A stretch of 31,127 bases of DNA from JBDSTZ01 sp039927975 (GTDB lineage: Bacteria > Pseudomonadota > Gammaproteobacteria > Burkholderiales > Burkholderiaceae_D): the NCBI GenBank assembly GCA_039927975.1, contig JBDSTZ010000070.1:1-31127 (forward strand), read 5' to 3'. A model generated the notes under the pieces. It searched no databases, had not been told where the DNA came from, and worked only from the letters and a program-made list of their open reading frames with translations. Shown here in pieces: positions 22,996-31,127 of this stretch (positions within the stretch are counted from its first letter, which is position 1; every line of letters begins with the position of its first letter). Position numbers and translations under genes: made by a program.

Positions 22996-24492
22996 ATGAG
23001 TTCACCCCGCATCCTGGTTGTCGACGACGAAGCCGATTTGCGCGAGCTGCTCGAAATCACCCTGCTCAAGATGGGGCTCGAAGTTGACAGCGCCGGCACC
23101 CTCGGCCAAGCCCGCGGCCTGTTCGCCGCCCACGATTACGCGCTGGTGCTGACCGACATGCGCCTGCCCGACGGCCTCGGCCTCGAACTGGTGCGCGAAG
23201 TGGCCGCCAGCCGCAAGAACACGCCGATCGCCGTCATCACCGCCTACGGCAGCGCCGACAACGCGGTCATCGCGCTCAAGGCCGGCGCCTTCGACTATGT
23301 CTCCAAGCCGGTGGTGCTGGAAGATTTGCGCGTGATGGTGCAGTCGGCCCTGCGCCTGCCTGCCACCGGCGCGGGGGCGGGCGCGGGCGCCGGCCAGGGT
23401 GGCGCGCCGGCGCCGTCGCGCCTGATCGGCCAGTCCGACGTCATGCAGTCGCTGCGCGCCCAGATCGCCCGCCTGGCGCGCTCGATGGCGCCGATCGCCA
23501 TCACCGGCGAATCGGGCAGCGGCAAGGAAGTCGCGGCGCGCGAAATCCACGCCCAGAGTTCGCGCGCGGCCAAGCCTTTCATCGCCGTCAACTGCGGCGC
23601 GATTCCCGAAGCGCTGATGGAAGCCGAGTTTTTTGGCTACCGCAAGGGCGCCTTCACCGGCGCGGCCGACGAGCGCGAAGGCTTTTTTCAGGCCGCCAAT
23701 GGCGGCACCCTGATGCTCGACGAGGTGGCCGACCTGCCGCTGGCGATGCAGGTCAAGCTGCTGCGCGCAATCCAGGAGCGACGCGTCCGTAAAATCGGCG
23801 CCACCGCCGAGGAACCGGTCGACGTGCGCATCATCAGCGCCACCCACCAGAACCTGGCGCACTGCGTCGAAACCGGCAAATTTCGGCAGGATCTGTTTTA
23901 CCGCCTGAACGTGATCGAACTGGCGCTGCCGGCCTTGCGCGAGCGGCGCGGCGACATGCAAGTGCTGACCGAGGCGATCCTGGCGCGCCTGGCCGGCCCC
24001 GGTCACAAGGCCGCGCTCGGGCCGGGCGTGCTCGACACCCTGGCCGCTTACTCGTTCCCCGGAAATGTGCGCGAACTCGAAAACGTGCTCGAACGGGCGC
24101 TCGCCTTTGCCAACGACGGTGTGATCGAGGTGGCCGACCTGTCGCTCAAGAGCGCGCGCCTGGCCGACACCCCGGCGCCGCAACCGGATGCGCCCGCGCG
24201 CGAGCCCGAGCCGGCCGCCGCGCCGTCGCAGCCAAGCGCGCAAGCTGCCCCGGCGCCGCAGCCGGCGCCCCCATCGCCGGCGCCCCAATCGCTGGCGCCC
24301 CAATCGCTGGCGCCCGACGCCCTGCCCAACAGCCTGCCCGACTACCTCGAGCAGGTCGAGCGCGACATCATCGTGCGCGCGCTGGCGCAGACCCAGTTCA
24401 ACCGCACCCAGGCCGCGCAACTGCTCGGCATCAGCTTTCGCCAGCTGCGCTACCAGATGCAAAAGCTCGGCATCCAGGCGCCGGAGGGCTAG
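22996..24492 (+). CDS. pilR: sigma54-dependent response regulator PilR
   Basis: 498 residues. Phosphorylated PilR activates the sigma54 promoter of the pilin gene. The receiver domain (5-120) has Asp54 as phosphorylation site in LTDMRLPDG and Lys in SKPV. The AAA+ domain (about 150-385) has Walker A GESGSGKE (171-178), the sigma54-contacting loop GAFTGA (218-223), and GGTLMLDEVADL. A Fis-type helix-turn-helix closes the protein (FNRTQAAQLLGISFRQLRYQMQKLG). Between AAA+ and HTH is an unusually long Pro/Ala/Gln linker (about 395-445), including a perfect 15-bp tandem duplication (24281-24310) giving APQSL twice. The stop abuts the ampD start. Confidence 0.95.
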   Translation: MSSPRILVVDDEADLRELLEITLLKMGLEVDSAGTLGQARGLFAAHDYALVLTDMRLPDGLGLELVREVAASRKNTPIAVITAYGSADNAVIALKAGAFDYVSKPVVLEDLRVMVQSALRLPATGAGAGAGAGQGGAPAPSRLIGQSDVMQSLRAQIARLARSMAPIAITGESGSGKEVAAREIHAQSSRAAKPFIAVNCGAIPEALMEAEFFGYRKGAFTGAADEREGFFQAANGGTLMLDEVADLPLAMQVKLLRAIQERRVRKIGATAEEPVDVRIISATHQNLAHCVETGKFRQDLFYRLNVIELALPALRERRGDMQVLTEAILARLAGPGHKAALGPGVLDTLAAYSFPGNVRELENVLERALAFANDGVIEVADLSLKSARLADTPAPQPDAPAREPEPAAAPSQPSAQAAPAPQPAPPSPAPQSLAPQSLAPDALPNSLPDYLEQVERDIIVRALAQTQFNRTQAAQLLGISFRQLRYQMQKLGIQAPEG

Positions 24493-25092
24493 ATGGCGCC
24501 GTGGACTGTCGACGATAAGGGCTGGTGCCGCCAGGCGCGCCGCTACGATTCGCCCAACTTCGACGCGCGCCCGCCCGGCGCCGCCGTCGAACTGCTGGTG
24601 GTGCACAACATCAGCCTGCCGATGGGGCGCTTCGGCGGCCCCCACATCGCCGACCTGTTTACCAACCGCGTCGACTTCCACGCCGATCCCTCGTTCGCCG
24701 ACCTGCGCGGCCTGCGCGTGTCGGCCCACTTCCTGGTGCGGCGCGACGGCCGCGTGCTGCAATTCATCTCCTGCGAAGCGCGCGCCTGGCACGCCGGCGT
24801 GTCCCGCTTCGCCGGTCGTGACCAGTGCAATGATTTCTCGGTCGGGATCGAGATGGAAGGCTCGGACCATGTCGCCTTCACCGATCCGCAATACCGGTCG
24901 CTGGCCGCGCTGACGCTGGCGCTGCGCACGCGCTACGGCGTCGCCACGGTCGCCGGCCACGAACACATCGCGCCCGGCCGCAAGACCGATCCCGGTCCCT
25001 ATTTCGACTGGGATAAATACCGCGACACTCTGTCCTTGTCCTTGTCCGTCGCCGAAGACTTTCCGATAACGATACCCGCGCCACGACGATAA
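24493..25092 (+). CDS. ampD: 1,6-anhydro-MurNAc-L-alanine amidase AmpD
   Basis: 199 residues. AmpD is a cytoplasmic zinc amidase that splits the peptide from anhydro-muropeptides during wall recycling, keeping beta-lactamase inducers low. Zinc ligands and catalytic residues are visible: His38 in VVHNIS, Glu120 in GIEMEG, His156 in GHEHIAPGRKTDPG with Lys164 and Asp166, matching His34, Glu116, His154, Lys162 and Asp164 of the Citrobacter enzyme. FGGPHIADLFTN and SAHFLVRRDG are typical. There is no signal peptide, as expected for AmpD rather than AmiD. The ATG directly follows the pilR stop. The C-terminus has a short Ser/Leu run (LSLSLSV) encoded by a small repeat, likely harmless. Confidence 0.95.
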   Translation: MAPWTVDDKGWCRQARRYDSPNFDARPPGAAVELLVVHNISLPMGRFGGPHIADLFTNRVDFHADPSFADLRGLRVSAHFLVRRDGRVLQFISCEARAWHAGVSRFAGRDQCNDFSVGIEMEGSDHVAFTDPQYRSLAALTLALRTRYGVATVAGHEHIAPGRKTDPGPYFDWDKYRDTLSLSLSVAEDFPITIPAPRR

Positions 25093-25241
25093 GGGCGAAG
25101 GCGGTCGCCGCGACGGCGCTATCGGTCTGCAGGTGTTCGGATGCTTGCGCTACCAAGATGGTGCGCCTATGATGCGCTGACGCTGGCCGTACAAGCCACT
25201 CAGGCCATCGACCGCCAACCCAACCATGGATAGAAAAGAGC

Positions 25242-26555
25242 ATGAGCACATTTTTCGCGCGCCGTCGCGCCATCGCCGTCGGGCGCCTGAGCTTGATCCT
25301 GGCAAGCGCCGTCCTCGCCGCGACGCCGGCGCTGGCCTTGGCCCAGCAAGCCTATCGCTTCGCGCTCGACCCGTCGGCGCGCGCCGAGGGCGCTGTCCCC
25401 ATCGCGCGCACCGAACGCTACGACCCGGCCAAAGGCTACGGCTTCACCGACGTCAAGGACGGCAACGAGATGTCGCTGGCAATGAAGCTGGCGCCGGGCG
25501 ACTACCGCGTGCGCGTGAGCCTGGGCGCAGCGCAGCGGCAGACCCGCACGACCTTGTGGGCCGAAGACCGGCGCCTGATGGCGGCGCCGGTCGTGCTGCG
25601 GCCGGGCGAGCAGCGCACCGTCGAATTCATCGTCAACGTGCGCAACCCGGCGCTGCTCAAGTCCGAGCATGACGTCACTCCGACGCCCGCGGTGCGCCTT
25701 CTCGGCGACGAGACGCGGCCGGACAACCGCACTTGGGACGAGCGTTTGACCGTCGCCGCCTCGGGCGACGTGTCGGCGCTGCGCGCGATCGAGGTGGAGC
25801 CGGTGTCGGCAAGGCGCATCTTCCTCGCCGGCGATTCGACCGTCACCGACCAGGCGGGCGGCGACTACGCCTCGTGGGGCCAGATGCTGCCGCGCTTCCT
25901 GGCGGGCGGCGTGGCGGTCGCCAACCACGCGCGCAGCGGTGAAACCATGAAGTCGTTCGTCGCCTCGCTGCGCTGGGATAAGCTCCTGAGCGACGCCCGC
26001 GCGGGCGACATATTGCTGATCCAGTTCGGCCACAACGATCAGAAGCAGCAATGGCCGCGCACCTACCTCGATCCGGACCTGGGCTATCCGGCCTGGTTGC
26101 GCGCGTTCGCGGCTGAGGCGACCCAGCGCGGCATGAAGGTCGTGCTGATCGCGCCGGTCGCCCGCCGTTCCTTCAACGCTGCCGGCAAGATCACCAATAC
26201 CCTGGCCGGCTACGACAGCGCGGTGCGCAAGGCCGCCGCCGAGCTGAAACTCCCGTTTGTCGATTTGACCGCGCTGACGACGACCCTGTACGAGACGCTG
26301 GGGCCGGCGAAAAGCCCGCTCGCTTTCGCCTCCAAGGGCGCCGACAAGACCCATCACAACGCCTACGGCGCCTGGCTGATCGCCAACTGGGTGGCGGGCG
26401 CGCTGACCGATCCGGCCAACGGTCTCGATGTCAAACCATCGCGCGATTTTGCCCCGTTCGATCCGGCCAAGCCGCCGGATCCGTCCAATGTCGAGCTCAC
26501 GCCGTTTGACTGGCCTGTCATGCGTGAACAGGTGAGCGCGGTCTCCGGCAGCTGA
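25242..26555 (+). CDS. secreted SGNH carbohydrate esterase (rhamnogalacturonan acetylesterase-like)
   Basis: 437 residues with a long signal peptide (cleavage near ALA-QQ, residue 34), so periplasmic or secreted. Residues of about 37-150 form an all-beta accessory domain (GDYRVRVSLG, FIVNVRNPAL) like those found before rhamnogalacturonan acetylesterases. The SGNH hydrolase domain (190-390) has block I FLAGDSTV with Ser199, block II Gly233 (HARSGET), block III GHND with Asn265, and block V DKTHHN with Asp368 and His371, a complete catalytic set. It would remove acetyl groups from pectin-like or other polysaccharides. The start has AAAAGAG upstream. It is convergent with the diguanylate cyclase, with only 24 bp between, and no transporter or polysaccharide lyase is adjacent. 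Confidence 0.88.
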   Translation: MSTFFARRRAIAVGRLSLILASAVLAATPALALAQQAYRFALDPSARAEGAVPIARTERYDPAKGYGFTDVKDGNEMSLAMKLAPGDYRVRVSLGAAQRQTRTTLWAEDRRLMAAPVVLRPGEQRTVEFIVNVRNPALLKSEHDVTPTPAVRLLGDETRPDNRTWDERLTVAASGDVSALRAIEVEPVSARRIFLAGDSTVTDQAGGDYASWGQMLPRFLAGGVAVANHARSGETMKSFVASLRWDKLLSDARAGDILLIQFGHNDQKQQWPRTYLDPDLGYPAWLRAFAAEATQRGMKVVLIAPVARRSFNAAGKITNTLAGYDSAVRKAAAELKLPFVDLTALTTTLYETLGPAKSPLAFASKGADKTHHNAYGAWLIANWVAGALTDPANGLDVKPSRDFAPFDPAKPPDPSNVELTPFDWPVMREQVSAVSGS

Positions 26556-26579
26556 GGCGCGGCGCGCTCCGGGAAGCCC

Positions 26580-27965
26580 TCAAGCCTCGATCGTCGACAC
26601 TTCCGCCGCCGGACGGCTCTTGCGTATCACATGGCCGGTGTCGGCCGCAACCCGGTTGCGCCCGCTGTTTTTCGCCCGGTAGAGTTGCTCGTCGGCCCTT
26701 TTGATGACCTGGCCGATTTCTTCGCTGGCGTCGTGCTGGGCGACCCCGAAGGAAGCGGTCACGCGCAGCGCCTCGGGACAGCTGGTCTCCAACAGGCTGA
26801 GCCGCAACTTTTCCGCCAGCGCGGTGGCCTGCACGAGGTCGCATGTCGGACACAGCAGCAAAAATTCCTCGCCACCCCAGCGCACCAGCCGGTCCGCGCT
26901 GCGCACCTTGGCCGTGATTGTCGCCGCGAATTGGCGCAGCACCAGGTCGCCGACCGCGTGGCCATGCCCGTCGTTGATGTGTTTGAAATGGTCGATATCG
27001 ATAAACACGATCGACACCGGGTCGGCCATCAGTCGGGACGTCGCCATCAACTCCGCCCGCAAACCCTGGCGGTTCAAGACGCCGGTCAAGGGATCCCGAT
27101 GCGCTTGTCCGGTCAGCTGCTCGGTCTCCAGTTTGAGCGCGCGGTTGACCTCGTTCAATCGCCGCAGCTGTTTTGTGCTCGTCTCGAGCGCGCGCCGCAA
27201 TGTGAGCGACAGCAGTCCCGCCCAGCCCATCGCGCTGGCGATCCATACACCGATGAGAATGGTGAGCAGGCGGTTCTTGGTGATCCATTTTCCATGGAAG
27301 CGGATGGACCGCAGCGTGAACACATGGTGGCCGGTCGTGATCTCGGGCGGCGTCGCCAATTCGACACCGATGACGTTATCGATGTGCAAGCCGGCGCGTT
27401 GCAGCGGCGGTTGAACCTTGAACTTCCACCAGGCCGCGACATAAAAGTTGTCAAGCGGGACCGTTGCCGGCCGGCCCGATGGAATCTCGAATGGGTCGAC
27501 TTCATTCGGCTTGTTGGTCTGCCATTGTCCAGGCGTCGACCAGTCGCGCTCGAAATTGAGCAGGGCCAGCTTGGCCGTGTTGGGGCCGTCACCCGAATGG
27601 CTCAGATCGACACTGACCGAATCGAAATCGGACAGGTCCACGCCCGCGTCCGTTTCGCTGAGGCTGAACTCCATTTTGCAGTAAGGCCATTGAAATTTAT
27701 TCCGGACGATGACGCAGTCCATTTCCAGCGCGTCGCCCACGCGCCGCAATGTCACGCTGCTGTCACCGCCGGCTGCGCTATCCGAACTGGCTGTCGGCGC
27801 TCCCGGCGAGCGCGCCGACAGCTCGACAACCTGTTCCATGCCCAGCCTTTGCCACAGCAGGAGCGCGCACGTCAGCGCCAAGAGAATGCCAAAGAATCCC
27901 GGGGCGTGGCGCAGCGAAGTGTCGACGCGGTTGGGCGATCGAAGGGCGTTAATAGAGTAGGGCAT
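26580..27965 (-). CDS. membrane diguanylate cyclase with periplasmic beta-rich sensor
   Basis: 461 residues from the ATG at 27965; an in-frame TTG at 28034 would add 23 residues, and neither has a clear ribosome binding site. It makes the second messenger c-di-GMP. Topology: transmembrane helix 1 (about 23-39), a periplasmic domain of roughly 190 residues (40-231), transmembrane helix 2 (232-255), a short coil, then the GGDEF domain (about 285-450). The active site reads GGEEF (364-368), an accepted functional variant. The inhibitory I-site RSAD (355-358) lies exactly five residues before it, so product inhibition is expected. DPLTGVLNR and DIDHFKHIND are intact. The sensor is rich in Trp and beta-strand-like segments and may be a jelly-roll, carbohydrate-binding-like fold, but I cannot assign a family. 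Confidence 0.9.
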   Translation of the reverse strand: MPYSINALRSPNRVDTSLRHAPGFFGILLALTCALLLWQRLGMEQVVELSARSPGAPTASSDSAAGGDSSVTLRRVGDALEMDCVIVRNKFQWPYCKMEFSLSETDAGVDLSDFDSVSVDLSHSGDGPNTAKLALLNFERDWSTPGQWQTNKPNEVDPFEIPSGRPATVPLDNFYVAAWWKFKVQPPLQRAGLHIDNVIGVELATPPEITTGHHVFTLRSIRFHGKWITKNRLLTILIGVWIASAMGWAGLLSLTLRRALETSTKQLRRLNEVNRALKLETEQLTGQAHRDPLTGVLNRQGLRAELMATSRLMADPVSIVFIDIDHFKHINDGHGHAVGDLVLRQFAATITAKVRSADRLVRWGGEEFLLLCPTCDLVQATALAEKLRLSLLETSCPEALRVTASFGVAQHDASEEIGQVIKRADEQLYRAKNSGRNRVAADTGHVIRKSRPAAEVSTIEA

Positions 27966-28095
27966 AGGACTCGCAGCGGTCTCGAGCGTCACCGCCGGGC
28001 GGTTGGACGCCGGACGCGGTAAGGTTGGATGCAATGGAGCGGGGTGAAGGCGCCAATATCAGCTCGCAGCGGGGCGTGGGTGCGACAGATGCTCG

Positions 28096-28124
28096 AATGT
28101 AACATTCATTGCCGAGGGCGTCAA
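28096..28124 (-). promoter_or_regulatory. sigma70-like promoter of the diguanylate cyclase with overlapping palindrome
   Basis: On the minus strand, -35 TTGACG (28124-28119, 5/6) and -10 TACATT (28101-28096, 4/6) are separated by 17 bp. The -10 is covered by the inverted repeat GAATGT-A-ACATTC (28095-28107), a good place for a repressor. Transcription would start near 28089. Confidence 0.5.
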
Positions 28125-28227
28125 AACCTTGTGACGCCGATGGGCAGTCCGGCGCCAGACCGACGTTGTTTTCCTGCGCCGGCGGCGCCATGGCCGCCGC
28201 CCTGCGTGCCCCTTTTGAACTATTGCG

Positions 28228-29103
28228 CTATTTGTAAGGCGGCGCGCCGGGTACCGCGTCCGGCGCGACGCTGCCGGCTTGCCCGCTCAACACGATCAAC
28301 TTCCGCTTGTTGCTGCGCAGCTCGTCGAGGGCGCGTTTGAAATAGCGCGATTGAAGCAGTCCAAGACTGCCGTCGGCCTGGGCGGCCTGGAGGCCGCGTT
28401 CGAGCCGCCCCGCCAATGCCGTGTTGTGCTTGTTGACGTAAAAATAAAAAGGCGCGTCCAGGTACAGAAGCAATTTGTCCTCGATGGCCAGCGCGCTGTT
28501 TTCCGGCAGCGCGACTTCATGCCAGGCTTCATAGAGACCGCGCGGGCAGTAATCGAAGCGTTTCATCTCGAGCATCCGGAACAGGGAGGCGTTCGTCAAC
28601 GCGGCGACGATGGGAAAGCCTCGCTGGCGCATGATTTTCGTCACTGCCCATTGCTGCCCCATGCCGGCCGTCATGCGCCGCAGATCGTCGGCGCTGCCGA
28701 TGTTGTCGAAGCGCGCCTGGTCGCCGCGACGGATCATCAGCACGCGGTAATTGTTCAGCTCGCCGAGCAGGTCGACCCGCACCGGCGACAGCGCGCGGTC
28801 ACGCTCCGCATGGTGGGCCAGCCAGACGATATTGACCGCGCCCTGGCGCTGCACTTCATCGATCGAGCGCGCGATCGACATGCGGCGCGGATCGGTCTTG
28901 ATGTGGTAGGGTCCGTCGCGCGCAACGGTTTTTTGCAGCGCCAGATCGAGCAATTCGTGAAAATAGGCTTCCTGCGGGCGGTCATTCCGATCATAGGAGG
29001 GGACCACCAGGCGCGCCGGTTCGGCGCCGCGCGCCGGCCGTTCCATCGGCGCGAACGCCAATACGGCGCTCAATGCAAGTAGCCTGGGGAACAGCCTCGG
29101 CAT
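28228..29103 (-). CDS. periplasmic solute-binding-like protein
   Basis: 291 residues from the ATG at 29103, supported by GGAAGG 6 nt upstream (29110-29115) and by the signal peptide that follows (MPRLFPRLLALSAVLAFAP..ARGA, mature from about residue 27). Upstream in-frame starts add a non-signal sequence. The mature part resembles the bacterial family 3 solute-binding fold: VVPSYDRNDRPQEAYFHELLDLALQKT start, INIVWLAHHAERDRALSPVRV, YRVLMIRRGD, MLEMKRFDYCPRGLYEAW, and FYFYVNKHNTALAGRLERGLQAAQADGSL before the last helices. No permease or ATPase is nearby, so it may be a sensor or an orphan binding protein. It lies 262 bp upstream of the diguanylate cyclase on the same strand, so a signalling link is possible but unproven. 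Confidence 0.8.
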   Translation of the reverse strand: MPRLFPRLLALSAVLAFAPMERPARGAEPARLVVPSYDRNDRPQEAYFHELLDLALQKTVARDGPYHIKTDPRRMSIARSIDEVQRQGAVNIVWLAHHAERDRALSPVRVDLLGELNNYRVLMIRRGDQARFDNIGSADDLRRMTAGMGQQWAVTKIMRQRGFPIVAALTNASLFRMLEMKRFDYCPRGLYEAWHEVALPENSALAIEDKLLLYLDAPFYFYVNKHNTALAGRLERGLQAAQADGSLGLLQSRYFKRALDELRSNKRKLIVLSGQAGSVAPDAVPGAPPYK

Positions 29104-29338
29104 GACGTGCCTTCCGAATTGGGGCAGATGATCAAGCCTACCAGATTGAACAGTCCGGCGGCGCATACGCGCGCCCCCGTATGCACGCATAAAAAAGCGG
29201 CATCGCGGCGCGCCAATCCGGGGAGAATGCTGCCCGAAAATGATGCAACGTTAGTGACCGCTAACCCCGTGATCCAGTTCGCTGCTGGGCGCCCGAATGT
29301 CAAGGGCGGCGCACCGAAAAAATAGGGTTAATTTAGTA

Positions 29339-29367
29339 TTGCAAGGCAATCGGACAGGCACTACAAT
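29339..29367 (+). promoter_or_regulatory. nrdA promoter
   Basis: -35 TTGCAA (29339-29344, 4/6), 17-bp spacer, -10 TACAAT (29362-29367, 5/6). The -10 lies inside the first NrdR box. Predicted transcription start near 29374, giving a leader of about 305 nt to nrdA. Confidence 0.65.
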
Positions 29368-29403
29368 TAGTCCCATCTTGAAGCAAGATACTAGATGTAG
29401 TGG
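29358..29403. promoter_or_regulatory. pair of NrdR boxes
   Basis: Two 16-bp sites share the core ACTA-N4-TAGT: 29358-29373 (core ACTACAATTAGT) and 29388-29403 (core ACTAGATGTAGT). Against the NrdR consensus acaCwAtATaTwGtgt the second keeps every conserved position and the first all but one. They are 30 bp apart centre to centre, about three helical turns, as is usual for NrdR pairs. The first covers the -10 of nrdA, so NrdR with bound (d)ATP would repress it. The nrdR gene is not in the window. Confidence 0.85.
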
Positions 29404-29670
29404 TAAAGGGAGTTCTCCCCTCGCTGTTTCGAAGTGATCTCAACAGATCCCATAAGGCCGCGAACTTGCGTTATCCACCCAGCGATCGATCTCTCCGCCG
29501 ACCCGGCATTCCGGTTTGGCAGGGGGCGCTTTTCGCCGGCATTTTGTAGCTCGTTTTACCCGGTTTTATCGTCAAACCGTTTATAGAATTAATTTGTAAA
29601 AGTATGGAAGGATCGCCTTATCCGGCGGTCTAATTTAGATAACAATGGCGGCGCACCGCATGCCGTTCCT

Positions 29671-29676
29671 GGAGGT
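29671..29676 (+). promoter_or_regulatory. ribosome binding site supporting a TTG start for nrdA
   Basis: GGAGGT lies 4-5 nt before TTG at 29681. In-frame ATG codons at 29645 and 29660 have no such site upstream. Confidence 0.6.
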
Positions 29677-29680
29677 TCAA

Positions 29681-31127
<1,447 letters not shown>

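Larger units (their letters stand above)
29104..29680. other. gene-free region between the solute-binding gene and nrdA
   Basis: 577 bp. The left third has the 5' end of the minus-strand solute-binding gene and an imperfectly understood inverted repeat GTTAG-TGACCG-CTAAC (29250-29265). The middle holds the nrdA promoter and NrdR boxes. The right half (about 29375-29680) is a long AT-richer leader with a short GGGAG-TT-CTCCC hairpin (29408-29419) and no recognisable riboswitch. I see no credible gene in it. Confidence 0.65.

Noticed and set aside
23002..24966. Long minus-strand frame opposite pilR and ampD (654 codons)
   Set aside because: Antisense shadow in high-GC coding sequence; no start signal and no domain.
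29107..29325. Small plus-strand frame of 72 codons upstream of nrdA
   Set aside because: No ribosome binding site, no recognisable product, and it overlaps the 5' region of the minus-strand solute-binding gene. Most likely chance.
29404..29680. Cobalamin riboswitch in the nrdA leader
   Set aside because: The conserved B12-box sequence is not present, and the encoded enzyme is class Ia type, not B12-dependent.

Overview
The window reads as a chromosomal segment of a high-GC betaproteobacterium. Burkholderiales, most likely Oxalobacteraceae near Massilia, Duganella or Janthinobacterium, is the best guess. The basis is the gene order rppH/proS/lytic transglycosylase, the ccsA/PP0621-like/pilS/pilR/ampD string, the SWIB protein with a histone-H1-like tail, and uniformly GC-rich codon use. 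That placement is inferred from gene content; no database search was possible. I saw no tRNA, rRNA, CRISPR array, insertion sequence or phage gene.

Layout. 1-8668: two tandem, translationally coupled (ATGA) alpha-2-macroglobulin-family genes. The first is cut by the window start and the second is a predicted lipoprotein of 1795 residues; both keep a CMEQ thioester motif. 8810-9518: two small secreted monohaem c-type cytochromes behind a sigma70-like promoter, closed by a bidirectional terminator. 9600-10751: a DUF1841-family gene and rppH on the minus strand. 10945-13289: proS overlapping a lytic transglycosylase gene. 13392-14807: an alkaline phosphatase lipoprotein. 14906-17089 (minus): a SWIB-domain protein and ffh, separated by 411 bp holding the likely ffh terminator and an 11-bp tandem repeat array. 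17419-20161: an SsuABC/TauABC-type ABC importer. 20201-25092: ccsA-like, PP0621-like, pilS, pilR and ampD, nearly gapless. 25242-26555: an SGNH carbohydrate esterase, convergent with a membrane diguanylate cyclase (26580-27965, minus). 28228-29103 (minus): a periplasmic solute-binding-like protein. 29681 to the end: nrdA, cut by the window end, behind a promoter carrying two NrdR boxes.

How the parts fit. The left end is envelope defence or protease trapping: the two macroglobulins would trap proteases with a bait segment and a reactive thioester. Several genes serve the wall and envelope (lytic transglycosylase, AmpD, alkaline phosphatase, esterase). PilS/PilR is the two-component pair that controls type IV pilin transcription; the pilin genes lie elsewhere. 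Cytochrome c supply is represented by two cytochromes and a CcsA-type assembly protein.

The observation most worth pursuing is in the first macroglobulin. The stretch at the bait-region position looks like the N-terminal plug signature of a TonB-dependent receptor (VTGTRRS, then about 30 residues later FPDRNLGEA). The neighbouring paralogue has an unrelated bait segment. Other points are the 11-bp array in the presumed ffh 3' UTR, the palindrome next to the ABC-operon promoter, the repeated 3' end of the solute-binding gene, and the long nrdA leader.
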